DNA of 64,000 nucleotides from Aegilops tauschii subsp. strangulata (lineage: Eukaryota > Streptophyta > Magnoliopsida > Poales > Poaceae), in the NCBI RefSeq assembly GCF_002575655.3, contig NC_053039.3, positions 46,625,290-46,689,289 on the forward strand, in the 5' to 3' direction. The notes below the pieces were generated by a model. It did not search any database. It worked only from the letters and a program-made list of their open reading frames with translations, and had not been told where the DNA came from. The position numbers and the translations under genes are program-made. Of the stretch, positions 22,457 through 34,209 are shown piece by piece (the stretch's first letter is position 1; each line of letters begins with the position of its first letter).

Positions 22457-25291
22457 GCATCCCCAAGCTTAATTCCTGCTCGTCCTCGAGTAGGTAAATG
22501 ATAATAACAGAATTTTTGATGTGGACTGCTACCTAACATAATTTTCAATGTAATCTCTTTATTGTGGCATGAATGTTTAGATCCAAAAGATTCAAGATAA
22601 AAGTTCAATACTGACATAAAAATAGTAATACTTCAAGCATACTAGCCAAGCAATATGTCTTATCAAAATAACATAGCCAAAGAAAGCTCATCCCTACAAA
22701 ATCATATAGTTTGGCCATGCTTCATTTTCGTCACACACAATGCTCCCATTATGCATAACCGCGATGACAAGCCGAGCAATTGGTTCATACTTTTTAACGC
22801 GCTTCAGCCTTTTCAACCCTTACGCAACACATAGTGCAAGCCATGGATATAGCACTGTAGGTGGAATAGTATATGATGATGGGGGTTATGTGAGAAGACA
22901 AAAAAGGAAGAAAGTCTCACATCGACGCGGCTAACCAACGGGCTATGGAGATGCCCATCAATTGATGTCAATGCGAGGAATAGGGATTGCCATGCAACAG
23001 ATGCACTAGAGCTATAAGTGTATGAAAGCTCAAACTGAAAACTAAGTGGGTGTGCATCCAACTTGCTTGCTCACGAAGACCTAGGGCATTTGAGGAAGCC
23101 CATCGTTGGAATATACAAGCCAAGTTCTATAATTAAAAATTCCCACTAGTATATGAAAGTGACAAAACAAGAGACTCTCTATCATGAAGGTCATGGTGCT
23201 ATTTTGAAGCACAAGTGTGGAAAAAGGATAGTAACATTGTCCCTTCTCTATTTTTCTCTCATTTTTTTATTTTTTATTTGGGATTCTTTGGCCTCTTTTA
23301 TTTATTTACTCACATGGGACAATGGTCTAATAATGATGATCATCACACTTTTATTTACTCATAACTCAATGTTACAACTCGATACTAGAACAAAAATATG
23401 ACTCTATGTGAATGCCTCCGGCGGTGTACCGGGATATGAGATGAATCAAGAGCGACATGTATGAAAGAATTATGAAAGTTGCTTTGCCACAAATACGATG
23501 TCAACTACATGATCATGCAAAGCAATATGACAATGATGGAGCGTGTCATAATAAATTGAATGGTGGAAAGTTGCATGGCAATATATCTCGGAATGGCTAT
23601 GGAAATGCCATAATAGGTAAGTATGGTGGCTGTTTTGAGGAAGATATAATGAGGCTTATGTGTGATAGAGCGTATCGTATCACGGGGTTTGGATGCACCG
23701 GCGAAGTTTGCACCAAATCTCGAGGTAAGAAAGGGTAATGCATGGTACCGTAGAGGCTAGCAAATTGCGGAAAGGTAAGAGTGCGTATGATCCATGGACT
23801 CACATTAGTCATAAAGAACTCATATACTTATTGCAAAAGTTTATTAGCCCTCGAAGCAAAGTACTACTACGCATGCCCCTAGAGGGATAGATTGGTAGGA
23901 AAAGACGATCGCTCATCCCCGACCGCCACTCATAAGGAAAGCACTCAAAAGAACACCCCATGCTTCAAATTTGTCACACAAAGTTTACCATACGTGCATG
24001 CTACGGGACTTGCCTACTTTAACATAAGTATTCATCAATTGCACAATTGCCCAACTAGAATGACTCTAACATTACCACCTTTATATCTCAAAACCATTAT
24101 CAAGTATCAAATCTATCATAGTATTTAATGCACTCTATATGAGAGCTTTTATCATACCCATCTTGAATGCCTATCATATTAGGACTAATTTTACACCCAA
24201 AGCACATTACCATGCTGTTATAAAAGACTCTCAAATAATATAAGTGAGGCAAGAGAGATCAACAATTTCTATAAAATAAAACCACCACCGTGCTCTAAAA
24301 ATATAAGTGAAGCACTAGAGCAAAATTATCTAGCTCAAAAGATATAAGTGAAGCACATAGAGTATTCTAATAAATCCTGATTAATGTGTGTCTCTCTCAA
24401 AAGGTGTGTACAGCAAGGATGATTGTGGTACACTAAAAAGCAAAGACTCAAATCATACAAGACGCTCCAAACAAAACACACATCATGTGGTGAATAAAAA
24501 TATAGCCTCAAGTAAAGTTACCGATAGACGAAGACGAAAGAGGGGATGCCTTCCGGGGCATCCCCAAGCTTAGGCTTTTGGTTGTCCTTGGATTTATCTT
24601 GGGGTGCCTTGGGCATCCCCAAGCTTAGGCTCTTGCCACTCCTTATTCCATAATCCATCAAATCTTTACCCAAAAACTTGAAAACTTCACAACACAAAAC
24701 TCAAACAGAAAATCTCATGAGCTCCGTTAGTATAAGAAAACAAATCACCACCTTAAGGTACTGTAATTAACTCATTCTTTATTTATATTGGTGTTAAACC
24801 TACTGTATTCCAACTTATCTATGGTTCATAACCCTGATACTAGCCATAGATTCATCAAAAATAAGCAAACAGCACACGAAAAACAGAATCTGTCAAAAAC
24901 AGAACAGTCTGTAGTAATCTGTATCAAACGTATACTTCTGTAACTCCAAAAATTCTGAAATAAATTGGTGGACGTGAGGAATTTTTATATTAATCATCTT
25001 CAAAAAGTATCAACCTAAGATCACTCTCCAGTAAAAAATTGTAGCTAATCTCGTGAGAGCTAAAGTTTCTGTTTTTTTACAGCAAGATCGCAAAGACTTC
25101 ACTCAAGTCTTCCCAAAGGTTCTACTTGGCACAAACACTAACTAAAACATAAAACCACATCTTAACAGGAGCTAGATGAAATATTTATTACTAAACAGAA
25201 ACAAAAGCAAGAAACAAAAATAAAATTGAGTTGCCTCCCAACAAGCGCTATCGTTTAACGCCCCTAGCTAGGCATAAAAACAAGAATAGAT
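22457..25291 (-). other. Non-coding 3' region of element C, with polypurine tract
   Basis: About 2.8 kb lies downstream of protease in the element's sense, with no protein frame I can support. The polypurine-type block TAAGCTTGGGGATGC (22457-22471) adjoins the 3' LTR. The same 15 bases recur at 24558-24572 and 24613-24627. A GGGGATGCC...GGCATCCCC inverted repeat is present at about 24542-24565. Confidence 0.65.
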
Positions 25292-27383
25292 CTAGGTACT
25301 GTCATCTTTGGTATGCAATCCATAAGTGGCTCTCACAATAGATTCATAAGGTAATTTAATTTTCTTCATAGGAAAGTCTTCTATGCCTTTCTTTAATCGG
25401 AATTGGAACCTAATATTTCCTTCTTTCATATCAATAATTGCACCAATCGTTCTAAGGAAAGGCCTACCAAGAATAATAGGACATGTAGGATTGCAATCTA
25501 TATCAAGAACAATGAAATCTACGGGCACATAATTCCTATTTGCAACAATAAGAACATCATTAATCCTTCCCATAGGTTTCTTAATGGTGGAATCCGCAAG
25601 ATGCAAATTTAGAGAACAATCATCAAATTCAAGGAACCTAACACATCACACAAAGTTTTTGGAATCGTGGAAACACTAGAACCCAAATCACACAAAGCAT
25701 AGCATTCATGATCTTTAATGTTAATTTTAATAGTAGGTTCCCACTCATCATAAAGTTTTCTAGGGATAGAAACTAGTAATTCAAGTTTTTCTTCATAGGA
25801 TTGCATTAAAGCATCAACGATATGTTTGGTAAAAGCTTTATTTTGAATATAAGCATGAGGAGAATTTAACACGGATTGCAACAAGGAAATACAATCTATT
25901 AAATAACAATTATCATAATTAAATTCCTTGAAATCCAAAATAGTGGGTTCATTGCTACCTAAAGTTTTGACCTCTTCAATCCCACTTGTACCAATTTTTG
26001 CATCAAGATCTAAAAAATCAGAATCGTTGGGACGCCATTCAACTAAAGTTGACTCATCTATAGTCCCATATTTAACAAGATTCAAATTGGAAAACAAAGA
26101 TTTAATAGGGTACATATCAATCACTTTTAGATCTTCATCCTTATTACCTTGAAAACTAGAAGAACACACTTTTACAAAGCAATCTTTTTTAGCACGCATC
26201 CTAGCGGTTCTTTCTTTGCACTCATCAATGGAAATTCTCATAGATTTGAGAGACTCATTGATATCATGCTTAGGTGGAGTAGATCTAAGTATCAAAGAAT
26301 CAACATCAAGAGAAATTCTATCCACGTTCCTAGCAAACTCATCAATCTTAGGCAATTTTTCTTCAATCAAAGCATTGAAATTCTTTTGCGAAATCATAAA
26401 TTCTTTAACACTACTCTCAAAATCAGAGGGCATCTTATTAAAATTTCCATAAGAGTTGTTGTAGGAATTACCATAATTATTAGAGGAATTACTAGGGAAC
26501 GGCCTAGAATTAAAGTTTCCTCTATGCGCGTTGTTACCAAAATTGTTCCTACCAACAAAATTCACAACCATAGATTCATTATTAATCTCAATAAAAGTAG
26601 ACAAAGCCATATCATTAGGATCAGAAGAAACACTCTTATTAGCAAACAATTTCATAAGTTCATCCATCTTTCCACTCAAAACATTAATATCTTCTATCGC
26701 ATGAACCTTTTTATTAGTAGATATTTTGGTGTGCCATTGAGAATAACTAACCATGATATTATCTAGGAGTTTAGTAGCTTCTCCTAAAGTGATTTCCATA
26801 AAAGTACCTCCCGCGGCCGAATCTAAAAGATTTCTAGAAGCAAAATTCAATCCGGCATAATTTTTTTGTATAATCATCCATAAATTGAAATTACGTATAA
26901 TTTTTGTGTAGGGCAATTACGTATCATTAATTTCATCCTCTCCCAAGATTGTGCAACATGCTGATGATCAAGTTGCTTAAAATTCATAATATCGTTTCTA
27001 AGATAGATGATCTTAGCAGGAGGAAAGTACTTAGAGATAAATGCATCTTTGCACTTATTCCATGAATCAATACTATTTTTAGGCAAAGAGGAAAACCAAG
27101 TTTTAGCATGATCTCTAAGTGAAAATGGAAATAGCTTCAATTTAACAATATCATTATCCACATCTTTCTTCTTTTGCATATCACACAAATCAACGAAGTT
27201 GTTCAGATGGGTAGCGGCATCTTCACTAGGAAGGCCGGAAAATTGATCGTTCATGACAAGATTCAACAAGGCAACATTAATTTCACAAGATTCAACATCG
27301 GTAATAGGAGCAATCAGAGTGCTAATAAAGTCATTGTTGTTGGTATTGGAAAAGTCACACAATTTAGTATTGTCTTGAGCCAT
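25292..27383 (-). pseudogene. Gag-protease of element C (frameshifted)
   Basis: The likely start is the ATG at 27383 (MAQDNTKLCDF...). The Athila-type gag signature is clear: KLKLFPFSLRDHAKTWFSS and KCKDAFISKYFPPAKIIYL. The frame breaks near 26900, where AT-rich sequence appears duplicated. It continues through DWMIIQKN/AGLNFASRNLLDSAAGGTF-like sequence to a protease active-site region (YALCDLGSSVSTIPK, near 25700). A one-base shift near 25640 then separates the final part (HLADSTIKKPMGRI... GRPFLRTIGAIIDMKEG). That part ends at 25292. The protein would form particles and cleave itself. Two breaks make it inactive here. Confidence 0.82.
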
Positions 27384-27572
27384 CGTGACAATCAATCAAT
27401 CCGACACACAAGCAAACAAGAGGCAAGCAAAAAGAAACGAACGAAAAAGGGCAAATAAAACGGCAAGGGTGAAGTGGGAGAGAAGAAAACGAGAGGCAAA
27501 TGGCAAATAATGTAATGCGAGGGATAAGAGTTTGTGATGGGTACTTGGTATGTCTTGACTTGTGCGTAGATC

Positions 27573-27590
27573 TCCCCGGCAACGGCGCCA
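27573..27590 (-). other. Primer binding site of element C
   Basis: On the minus strand TGGCGCCGTTGCCGGGGA is an 18-base primer site common in Athila-like grass elements. It is probably complementary to a tRNA-Asp. It lies 11 bases from the LTR edge. Confidence 0.8.
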
Positions 27591-27601
27591 GAAATCCTTC
27601 T

Positions 27602-29189
27602 TGCTACATCTTGAGCATGCATTGGTTTTCCCTTGAAGAGGAAAGGGTGATGCAGCAAAGTAGCGTAAGTATTTCCCTCAGTTTTTGAGAACCAAGGTAT
27701 CAATCCAGCAGGAGACTACACGCAAGTCCCTCGTACCTGCACAAACAAATAAGAACCTTGCAACCAACACGATAAAGGGGTTGTCAATCCCTTCACGGCC
27801 ACTTGCAAAAGTGAGATCTTATAAAGATAATAAGATAAATATTTTTGGTATTTTTGTTGTATAGATTGAAAAGTAAAGATTGCAAAATAAACGGCAACAG
27901 AAATAGCTACTTGATGAAAGATTAATATGATGGAACATAGACCCGGGGACCATAGGTTTCACTAGTGGCTTCTCTCAAGATAGCAAGTATTACGGTGGGT
28001 GAACAAATTACCGTCGAGCAATTGATAGAAAAGCGCATAGTTATGAGAATATCTAGGCATGATCATGTATATAGGCATCACGTCCGTGAAAAGTAGACCG
28101 AAACAATTCTGCATCTACTACTATTACTCCACACATCGATCGCTATCCAGCGTGCATCTACCGTATTAAGTTCATAAGAATAGAGTAACGCATTAGGCAA
28201 TATGACATGATGTAGAGGGATAAACTCAATAAATATGATATAAACCCCATCTTTTTATCCTCGATGGCAACAATACAATACGTTCATTGCTGCCCCTGCT
28301 GTCACTGGGAAAGGACACCGCAAGATTGAAACCAAAGCTAAGCACTTCTCCCATTGCAAGAAATATCAGTCTAGTAGGCCAAACCAAACTGATAATTCGA
28401 AGAGACTTGCATAGATATTTAAATCATGCATAAAAGAATACAGAGGAGAATCAAATATTGTTCATAGATAATCTTGATCATAAACCCACAATTCATCGGA
28501 TCTCGGCAAACACACCGCAAAAAGAATTACATCGAATAGATCTCCAAGAAGATCGAGGAGAACTTTGTATTGAGATCCAAAGAGAGAGAAGAAGCCATCT
28601 AGCTAATAACTATGGACCCGAAGGTCTATGGTAAAATACTCACGCATCGTCGGAGAGGCCATGGTGTTGATGTAGAAGTCCTCCGTGATCGATTCCCCCT
28701 CCGGCGGAGCGCCGGAAAAGGCCCCAAGATGGGATATCACAGGTATAGAAGGTTGCGGCGGTGGAAATAGGGTTTCGTGGTGCTCTCGGATGTTTTCATG
28801 GTATATGAGTATATCTAGGCGAAAGAAGTAGGTCGGTGGAGCCACGAGGGGCCCACGAGGGTGGGGGCGCTCCTACCACCCCTGGGCGCGCCCTCCTACC
28901 TCGTGGCCGCCTCGTTGCTTCCTTGACGTCCACTCCAAGTCTCCTGCATTGCGTTTGTTCCAAAAATGATCCTCGCGAAGGTTTCATTCCGTTTGGATTC
29001 CGTTTGATATTCCTTTTGTGCGAAACACTAAAATAGGCAAAAAACAGCAATTTGCACTGCGCTTCCGGTTAACAGGTTAGTCCCAAAAATAATATGAAAG
29101 TGCATAATAAAGCCCATTAAACATCCAAAACATATAATATAATAGCATGGAACAATCAAAAATTATAGATACGTTGGAGACGTATTACA
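27602..29189 (-). repeat. 5' LTR of element C (complete)
   Basis: The LTR is about 1,588 bp, from TGCTACATC next to the primer site to GACGTATTACA. The element-sense start reads TGTAATACGTCTCC where TGATACGTCTCC is usual. The possible 5-base target copy CAATT (29190-29194) cannot be checked, because the partner lies outside the window. Confidence 0.82.
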
Positions 29190-29194
29190 CAATT

Positions 29195-29443
29195 ACATGG
29201 GCGGACTTTGAGGCTGCCATGGCCGAATGGGTGGTGGATCTAGAGGCAGCCAAAGCCGCACAGAAGGAGCGGAAAAGGCAGAAAGCAGTCAAGAAAAGAG
29301 AGTCCCGCTGCCGCAAGAAAGAAGAGGCCGCACGCCGTGGTGAGGAGAGCTTGGCGGAAATCAAAGCACGGTGGGCTGCTGCCTACAAGGCCGGGAAGGA
29401 GAATGCCAGTGTCTGGCCAGCATGCCCCGATGGCAGCATGTAA
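29195..29443 (+). pseudogene. Fragment of a lysine/arginine-rich coiled-coil-like frame
   Basis: A plus-strand frame continues directly from the edge of element C and ends at a stop at 29441-29443. It shows FEAAMAEWVVDLEAAKAAQK, then a run of Lys/Arg/Glu (KRESRCRKKEEAARRGEESL), and ends ENASVWPACPDGSM. The composition suggests a helical, charged C-terminal tail. Its 5' part is missing because element C is inserted there. I do not recognise a family. It may be a transposon-encoded or host gene remnant. Confidence 0.35.
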
Positions 29444-29985
29444 GAAGTAGTTTAAGTTTGCAGTATTAGAGCAAATTACTAGTAGTATTTTAAGTTTGTA
29501 GTATTAACATACAATGTCGGTAAGAGCATCCTTTGAGGGCTTTGAGCGTTGGTTAGCATGTGTGCCCATGTGCATTTTTTTGCGTTAATCATTAGAAGAT
29601 CACAAAACACACGGTTTCTATGCCGCACCCGTCTGTGTTTTTTGCGTTAATGATCCATAAGTCAGTTACATGTGCGATGTTTCCTAATAAACCAGGCGTA
29701 CCATTGACCAAAAAAATCAACTACACATGTACATTTTTTTGAAGATGGGATCTGCCAATTTTCTGTTTTCTCACACACGAGTATTTTACTCGCTTCGTCT
29801 GCGTTGTGTGTTTCCCCCGCCCAAGTTTCAAGTTTCGCAGTAAAATTTTCATTAGGCGCGCGATTTCATAATTTATTCCTCCAAGCACATCCCACCCATC
29901 AAATTTCCTCAGTATCCCCCCCCCCCGGCGCCTCCCCCTACCGGCATCTCAAACCGCCGCCGCCGCAACCACAGCTTCAACCACA
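29444..29985. other. Unassigned sequence before the solo LTR
   Basis: This stretch has AT-rich blocks, two GCGTTAAT motifs, poly-T runs and a C-run (29919-29929). A (CCG)n-rich stretch follows just before the solo LTR. The last part may be the 5' end of the B3-type gene split by the LTR at 29986. I see no supported protein. Confidence 0.4.
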
Positions 29986-32900
29986 TGTAACGCCCACGAT
30001 GCGGCTATATCTCCCACGTGTCGAGGCACGACTTAGAGGCATAACCGCATAGTGGTTTTGTCGCAAGAAGGGTCATCTTCACAGAATCCCATGTAATGAA
30101 CAAGAATGGGATAAAGAGTTGGCTTACAATCGCCACTTCACACAATACATAAATATTATGCATACGTCATCCAAAATACAAGCATATGGACCGACTACGG
30201 TCAAAATCCAGAGGAAAATAAGACAACCCCAATTGCTAGATCCCCGATCGTCCCAACTGGGCTCCACTACTGATCATCAGGAAAAGACACATAGTAACGA
30301 CCACGTTCCTCATCGAACTCCCACTTGAGATCGACGCCATCATCTGCACTGGCATCGTCGGCACCTGCAACTGTTTTGGTAGAATCTGTGAGTCACGGGG
30401 ACTCAGCAATCTCACACCCGCGAGATCAAGACTATTTAAGCTTGTAGGAAAGGATGGTGTAATGAGGTGGAACTGCAGCGGCAAAAGCATATAAGGTGGC
30501 TAACTTGCGCAAATGAGAGCGAGAAGAGAAGCAACGGAACGGACGTCATCTAGCAATGACCAAGAAGAGGTCCTGAACACCTACTTACGTCATGCATAAC
30601 TCAGACCGTGTTCACTTCCCGGACTCCGCCGAGAAGAGACCATCACGGCTACACACGCAGTGGATGTATTTTAATTGGGTCAAGTGACAAGTTATCTACA
30701 ACCGGACATTAATAAATTCCCATCTGCCTCATAACTGCGGGCACGGCTTTCGAAAGATAATACCCTGCAGGGGTGTCCCAACTTAGCCCATCATAAGCTC
30801 TCATGGTCAACGAAGGATAAACCTTCTCCCGGAAAGACCCGATCAGTCTCGGAATCCCGGTTTACAAGACATCTCGACAATGGTAAAACAAGACCAGCAA
30901 AGCCACCCGAATGTGCCGACAAATCCCGATAGGAGCTGCACATATCTCGTTCTCAGGGCACACCGGATGAGACATCCTACGAGTAAAACCAGACCTCGAG
31001 TTTCTAGGAGGGGGCCCCGCAGTCTGCTCAGTTCGGACCAACACTCGAAGGAGCACTGGCCCGGGGGGGTTAAAATAAGATGACCCTCGGGCTCGCGAAA
31101 ACCCGGGGGAAAAGGCTTAGGTAGCAACTGGTAAAACCAAGGTTGGGCCTTGCTGGAGGAGTTTTATTCAAGGCGAACTATCAAGGGGGTCCCATAAATC
31201 ACCCGACCGTGTAAGGAACGCAAACTTAAGGAACATAATCCCGGTATAACAGTAACTAGGGTGGCAAGAGTGGAACAAAACACCAGGCATAAGGCCGAGC
31301 CTTCCACCCTTTACCAAAATATATAGATGCATTAATTAAATAAGAGATATTGTGATATCCCAACATATCCATGTTCCGACATGGAACAAACTTCAACTTC
31401 ACCTGCAACTAGCAACGCTATAAGAGGGGCTGAGCAAAAGCGGTAACTTAGCCAAACAACGGTTTGCTAGGAAAGGATGGTTAGAGGCTGACATGGCTAC
31501 AATGGGAGACATGATATAGCAAGTGATAGGTAGCGGAGCATGGCAATAGAGCGAACAACTAGTATAGCAAAGATAGAAGTGATTTCGAGGGGTGGTCATC
31601 TTGCCAGCAAGGTTCTCAGAGTTGTCGAAAGCTTGATCCTCGTAAGCGTACTCGACAGGTTCCTCGTTCACGAACTCGTCTCCCGGCTCTACCCAAGACA
31701 AGAACACAAACAAACCGAACCACAATCAACAACGAGGAATGCGCAAGCAACATGATGCAAAACATGTATGATATGCAAGATATGATATGCGATGCATATG
31801 CGTGCTCCGGAAGGAAAATGATGAACATGGCAGTAACTTGGCAAACCAAGCATGCCACTGGAAAGATGAGATGATTTCGGTCGAAATCGATATAAAGATC
31901 ACCGGAAACGGATGCACGGTTTGCAAATGACAAGCAAAACAAGAATGACGCGAATCTGCGATAAACAGCAAGATAGCACTTAAAATGCAACAAGTAACAA
32001 TGCTACAGCACCCCAACATAGCAACAAAGCACATGATAGTAATCTACAGGAGATGCTTGACAAAAGATGCACACTGAGCTACGGTTAGTTCACAACATAT
32101 CAAGCCCAAACAAGCATGGCAAAAGTGCAAAAGAATACAGGTTCACAGACTTGGTGAAAAACTGGACATGGCAGAAATCAGCGTCAGGTAGCAATGTTCA
32201 GAGCACAAAATCAACATGCTACAGGAACTTAACGTATCAAAACAAGGCATGGAAGTGTTCAACTAAATGCACATGACAAAAGTCCCTTACTGACCATAAG
32301 CCAAAAAGGACCAGAAGATATGATGGCAAGCATGTAAACATAGCAAGTTTCGTTATCAGGTTTCAGACTTAGCAGAAAACAGAGCATGGCAGAAATATTA
32401 ATATGTAGACCTCTTTGTGAGCTTGATGCACTCACTAAAGAGCAATAAATGACAAACCAAGAATAACTACAGCAAGATGGCATGTTTATGAAGCTATCCA
32501 TGGAAAGAACAATTGCATAGCATGTATGGATCAACTACAATAAGCTTGGCAAGATTGCATATCATGTTAAGAATCTGCCAGAAATATTTTATAGCAAAAG
32601 TAGAGCAAGATTGAGTCATGCTATGGCACTCCATAATTGCAAACAATTGCAGGAATAGATCAATTACAACTATAGCTACAAAAAATCCTTACTGAACATC
32701 TCCAAAATATGCATGGATCTCTCTGTAGCATCAAGTTTACATGGCAACAAAATTACGGGGCCTACTTTGCATGCTTGTGCTGGTCACCACAGAGATCAAA
32801 AAAATACATGGACTACACCACTGGAAAGATGGCATGGCATACTTCAAAACACATGTAGAGCTCATGCTCAAAAGATGAACAGAATAAATGATACAAAAAT

Positions 32901-34134
32901 GACAAATCTACAAGTTCTGATAAGAACCAGAGAATAACAGCAACTAGCCCTCTTCCAACAGAGATTTGGGCATCAAGATGACCTCTAATGAACTTGGTGC
33001 AATTTAACAAAATGAAGAGCATCACGAGACGAACAATTTGACATATTACACGCGCAAATCGGAGCTACATGCACGGAGTTATGGAGCTACGAACATGGCA
33101 AGATGCTGAGGAAATCTGAGGACAGAAGAATTTCGGGGTCGCGAGAAAAGTCAACGGGGGAATCTACCAGATCGGATCGAGCCGTTCTCGGGCTCGTGCT
33201 CGTCGGCCGGAGGAGGAGAAGTGGCCGGCGGTGGCGGCCGACGCCGGAGGTGGAGGGGGCCCGGAGGGTGGCGGTCGCCGGCGGGGGCGGCGCCGGCGGG
33301 CCCGCGGGCGGCGGCCGGAGGTCCAAGGCGCGGCGGCGGCAGGACGGCAGCACGGCTGCCGGCGGCGGCGGAGGCGCGCGGAGGCAGGCGCGAGGCGGCG
33401 GCGGATCGGGCCGGGCGGGCCCCGCCTGGGCCCGGCGGGCCGGCGGCGTGGGGAGAGGGAGGAGGCGACGTGGCGCGCTGCGATTCGTCGGGGCGCGGCG
33501 GCGGACGTGTCCGGCGGGGTACGGACGCGTCCGGCGGCGCGGAGGGATTTTTCTAGGGTTTAGACTGCGAATGTATTTCGGGATGCCCACATATTTATAG
33601 GTAGAGGGAGCTAGGAGGCTCCAAATGAGGTGCGGTTTTCGCCCACACGATCGTGATCGAACGACCTAGAGCATGGAAGAGAGTTTGGTGGGTTTTGGGC
33701 TGATTTTAGAGGGGGTTTTTGCTGGACACTCAAAAGGACTTTGCGGATGCCCGGTTAACCGTTCGAGTACCAAACGACCTCCGAATGGAACGAAACTTGA
33801 CCAGTAGTCTCCGGGTTGTATATAAAGACCACTTGACAAGCCTCGGTCCATTCCGAGAAAGTTTGACACACGCACACGAAAGAAAACAAGAGGGGTGCAC
33901 CGGAGGAGATAGGAGCGCCGGATTGCAAAACGGACAACGGGGAAAATGCTCGGAAGCATGAGACGAACACGTATGCGAATGCAATGCACATGATGACATG
34001 ATATGAAAATGCATGACAAGACAAAATACAAAACGAAAGACAAAACCCGACAACGGAGGGAAAAACATATCACATAGCCGGAAATGGCAAGAGTCGGAGT
34101 TACAAATATGGCAAGTTACATGCGGGGTGTTACA
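29986..34134 (-). mobile_element. Solo LTR of a gypsy (Tekay/Del-like) element
   Basis: One LTR of 4,149 bp starts TGTAACGCCC and ends GGGGTGTTACA. It is flanked by the perfect 5-base duplication CCACA (29981-29985 and 34135-34139), with no internal region. The element-sense start TGTAACACCCC on the minus strand fits long-LTR chromoviruses. A GC-rich block lies at about 33170-33560. A solo LTR with intact duplications is the product of recombination between the two LTRs of one insertion. Confidence 0.92.
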
Positions 34135-34209
34135 CCACATCTACGTTCTGTTCGGATCTAGTCAGGTAATCCACCTATCTCTATGACGGCCCCGGCCTGA
34201 TTGATTAAA

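Larger units (their letters stand above)
21315..29189 (-). mobile_element. Element C: Athila-like gypsy element without polymerase (left LTR truncated by element A)
   Basis: This is a minus-strand LTR element. Its right (5') LTR is 27602-29189. Its left (3') LTR survives only as 21315-22456 because element A inserted into it. The two LTR copies align from 21319/27938 onward. The primer site, gag and protease are present, but no RT, RNase H or integrase can be found between protease (25292) and the polypurine tract. The LTR start resembles Triticeae Fatima-type elements (ACGTCTCCAACGTATC), which is a tentative name. It probably depended on a full-length relative. Confidence 0.85.

Noticed and set aside
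25403..27458. Plus-strand frames (for example 26149-26766, 205 codons) opposite element C gag
   Set aside because: They are shadows of the AT-rich gag-protease on the minus strand. The minus frames carry the recognisable motifs.
33087..33600. Overlapping 110-167 codon frames on both strands in the solo LTR
   Set aside because: They are glycine/arginine or proline-rich translations of a GC-rich block, without family resemblance.
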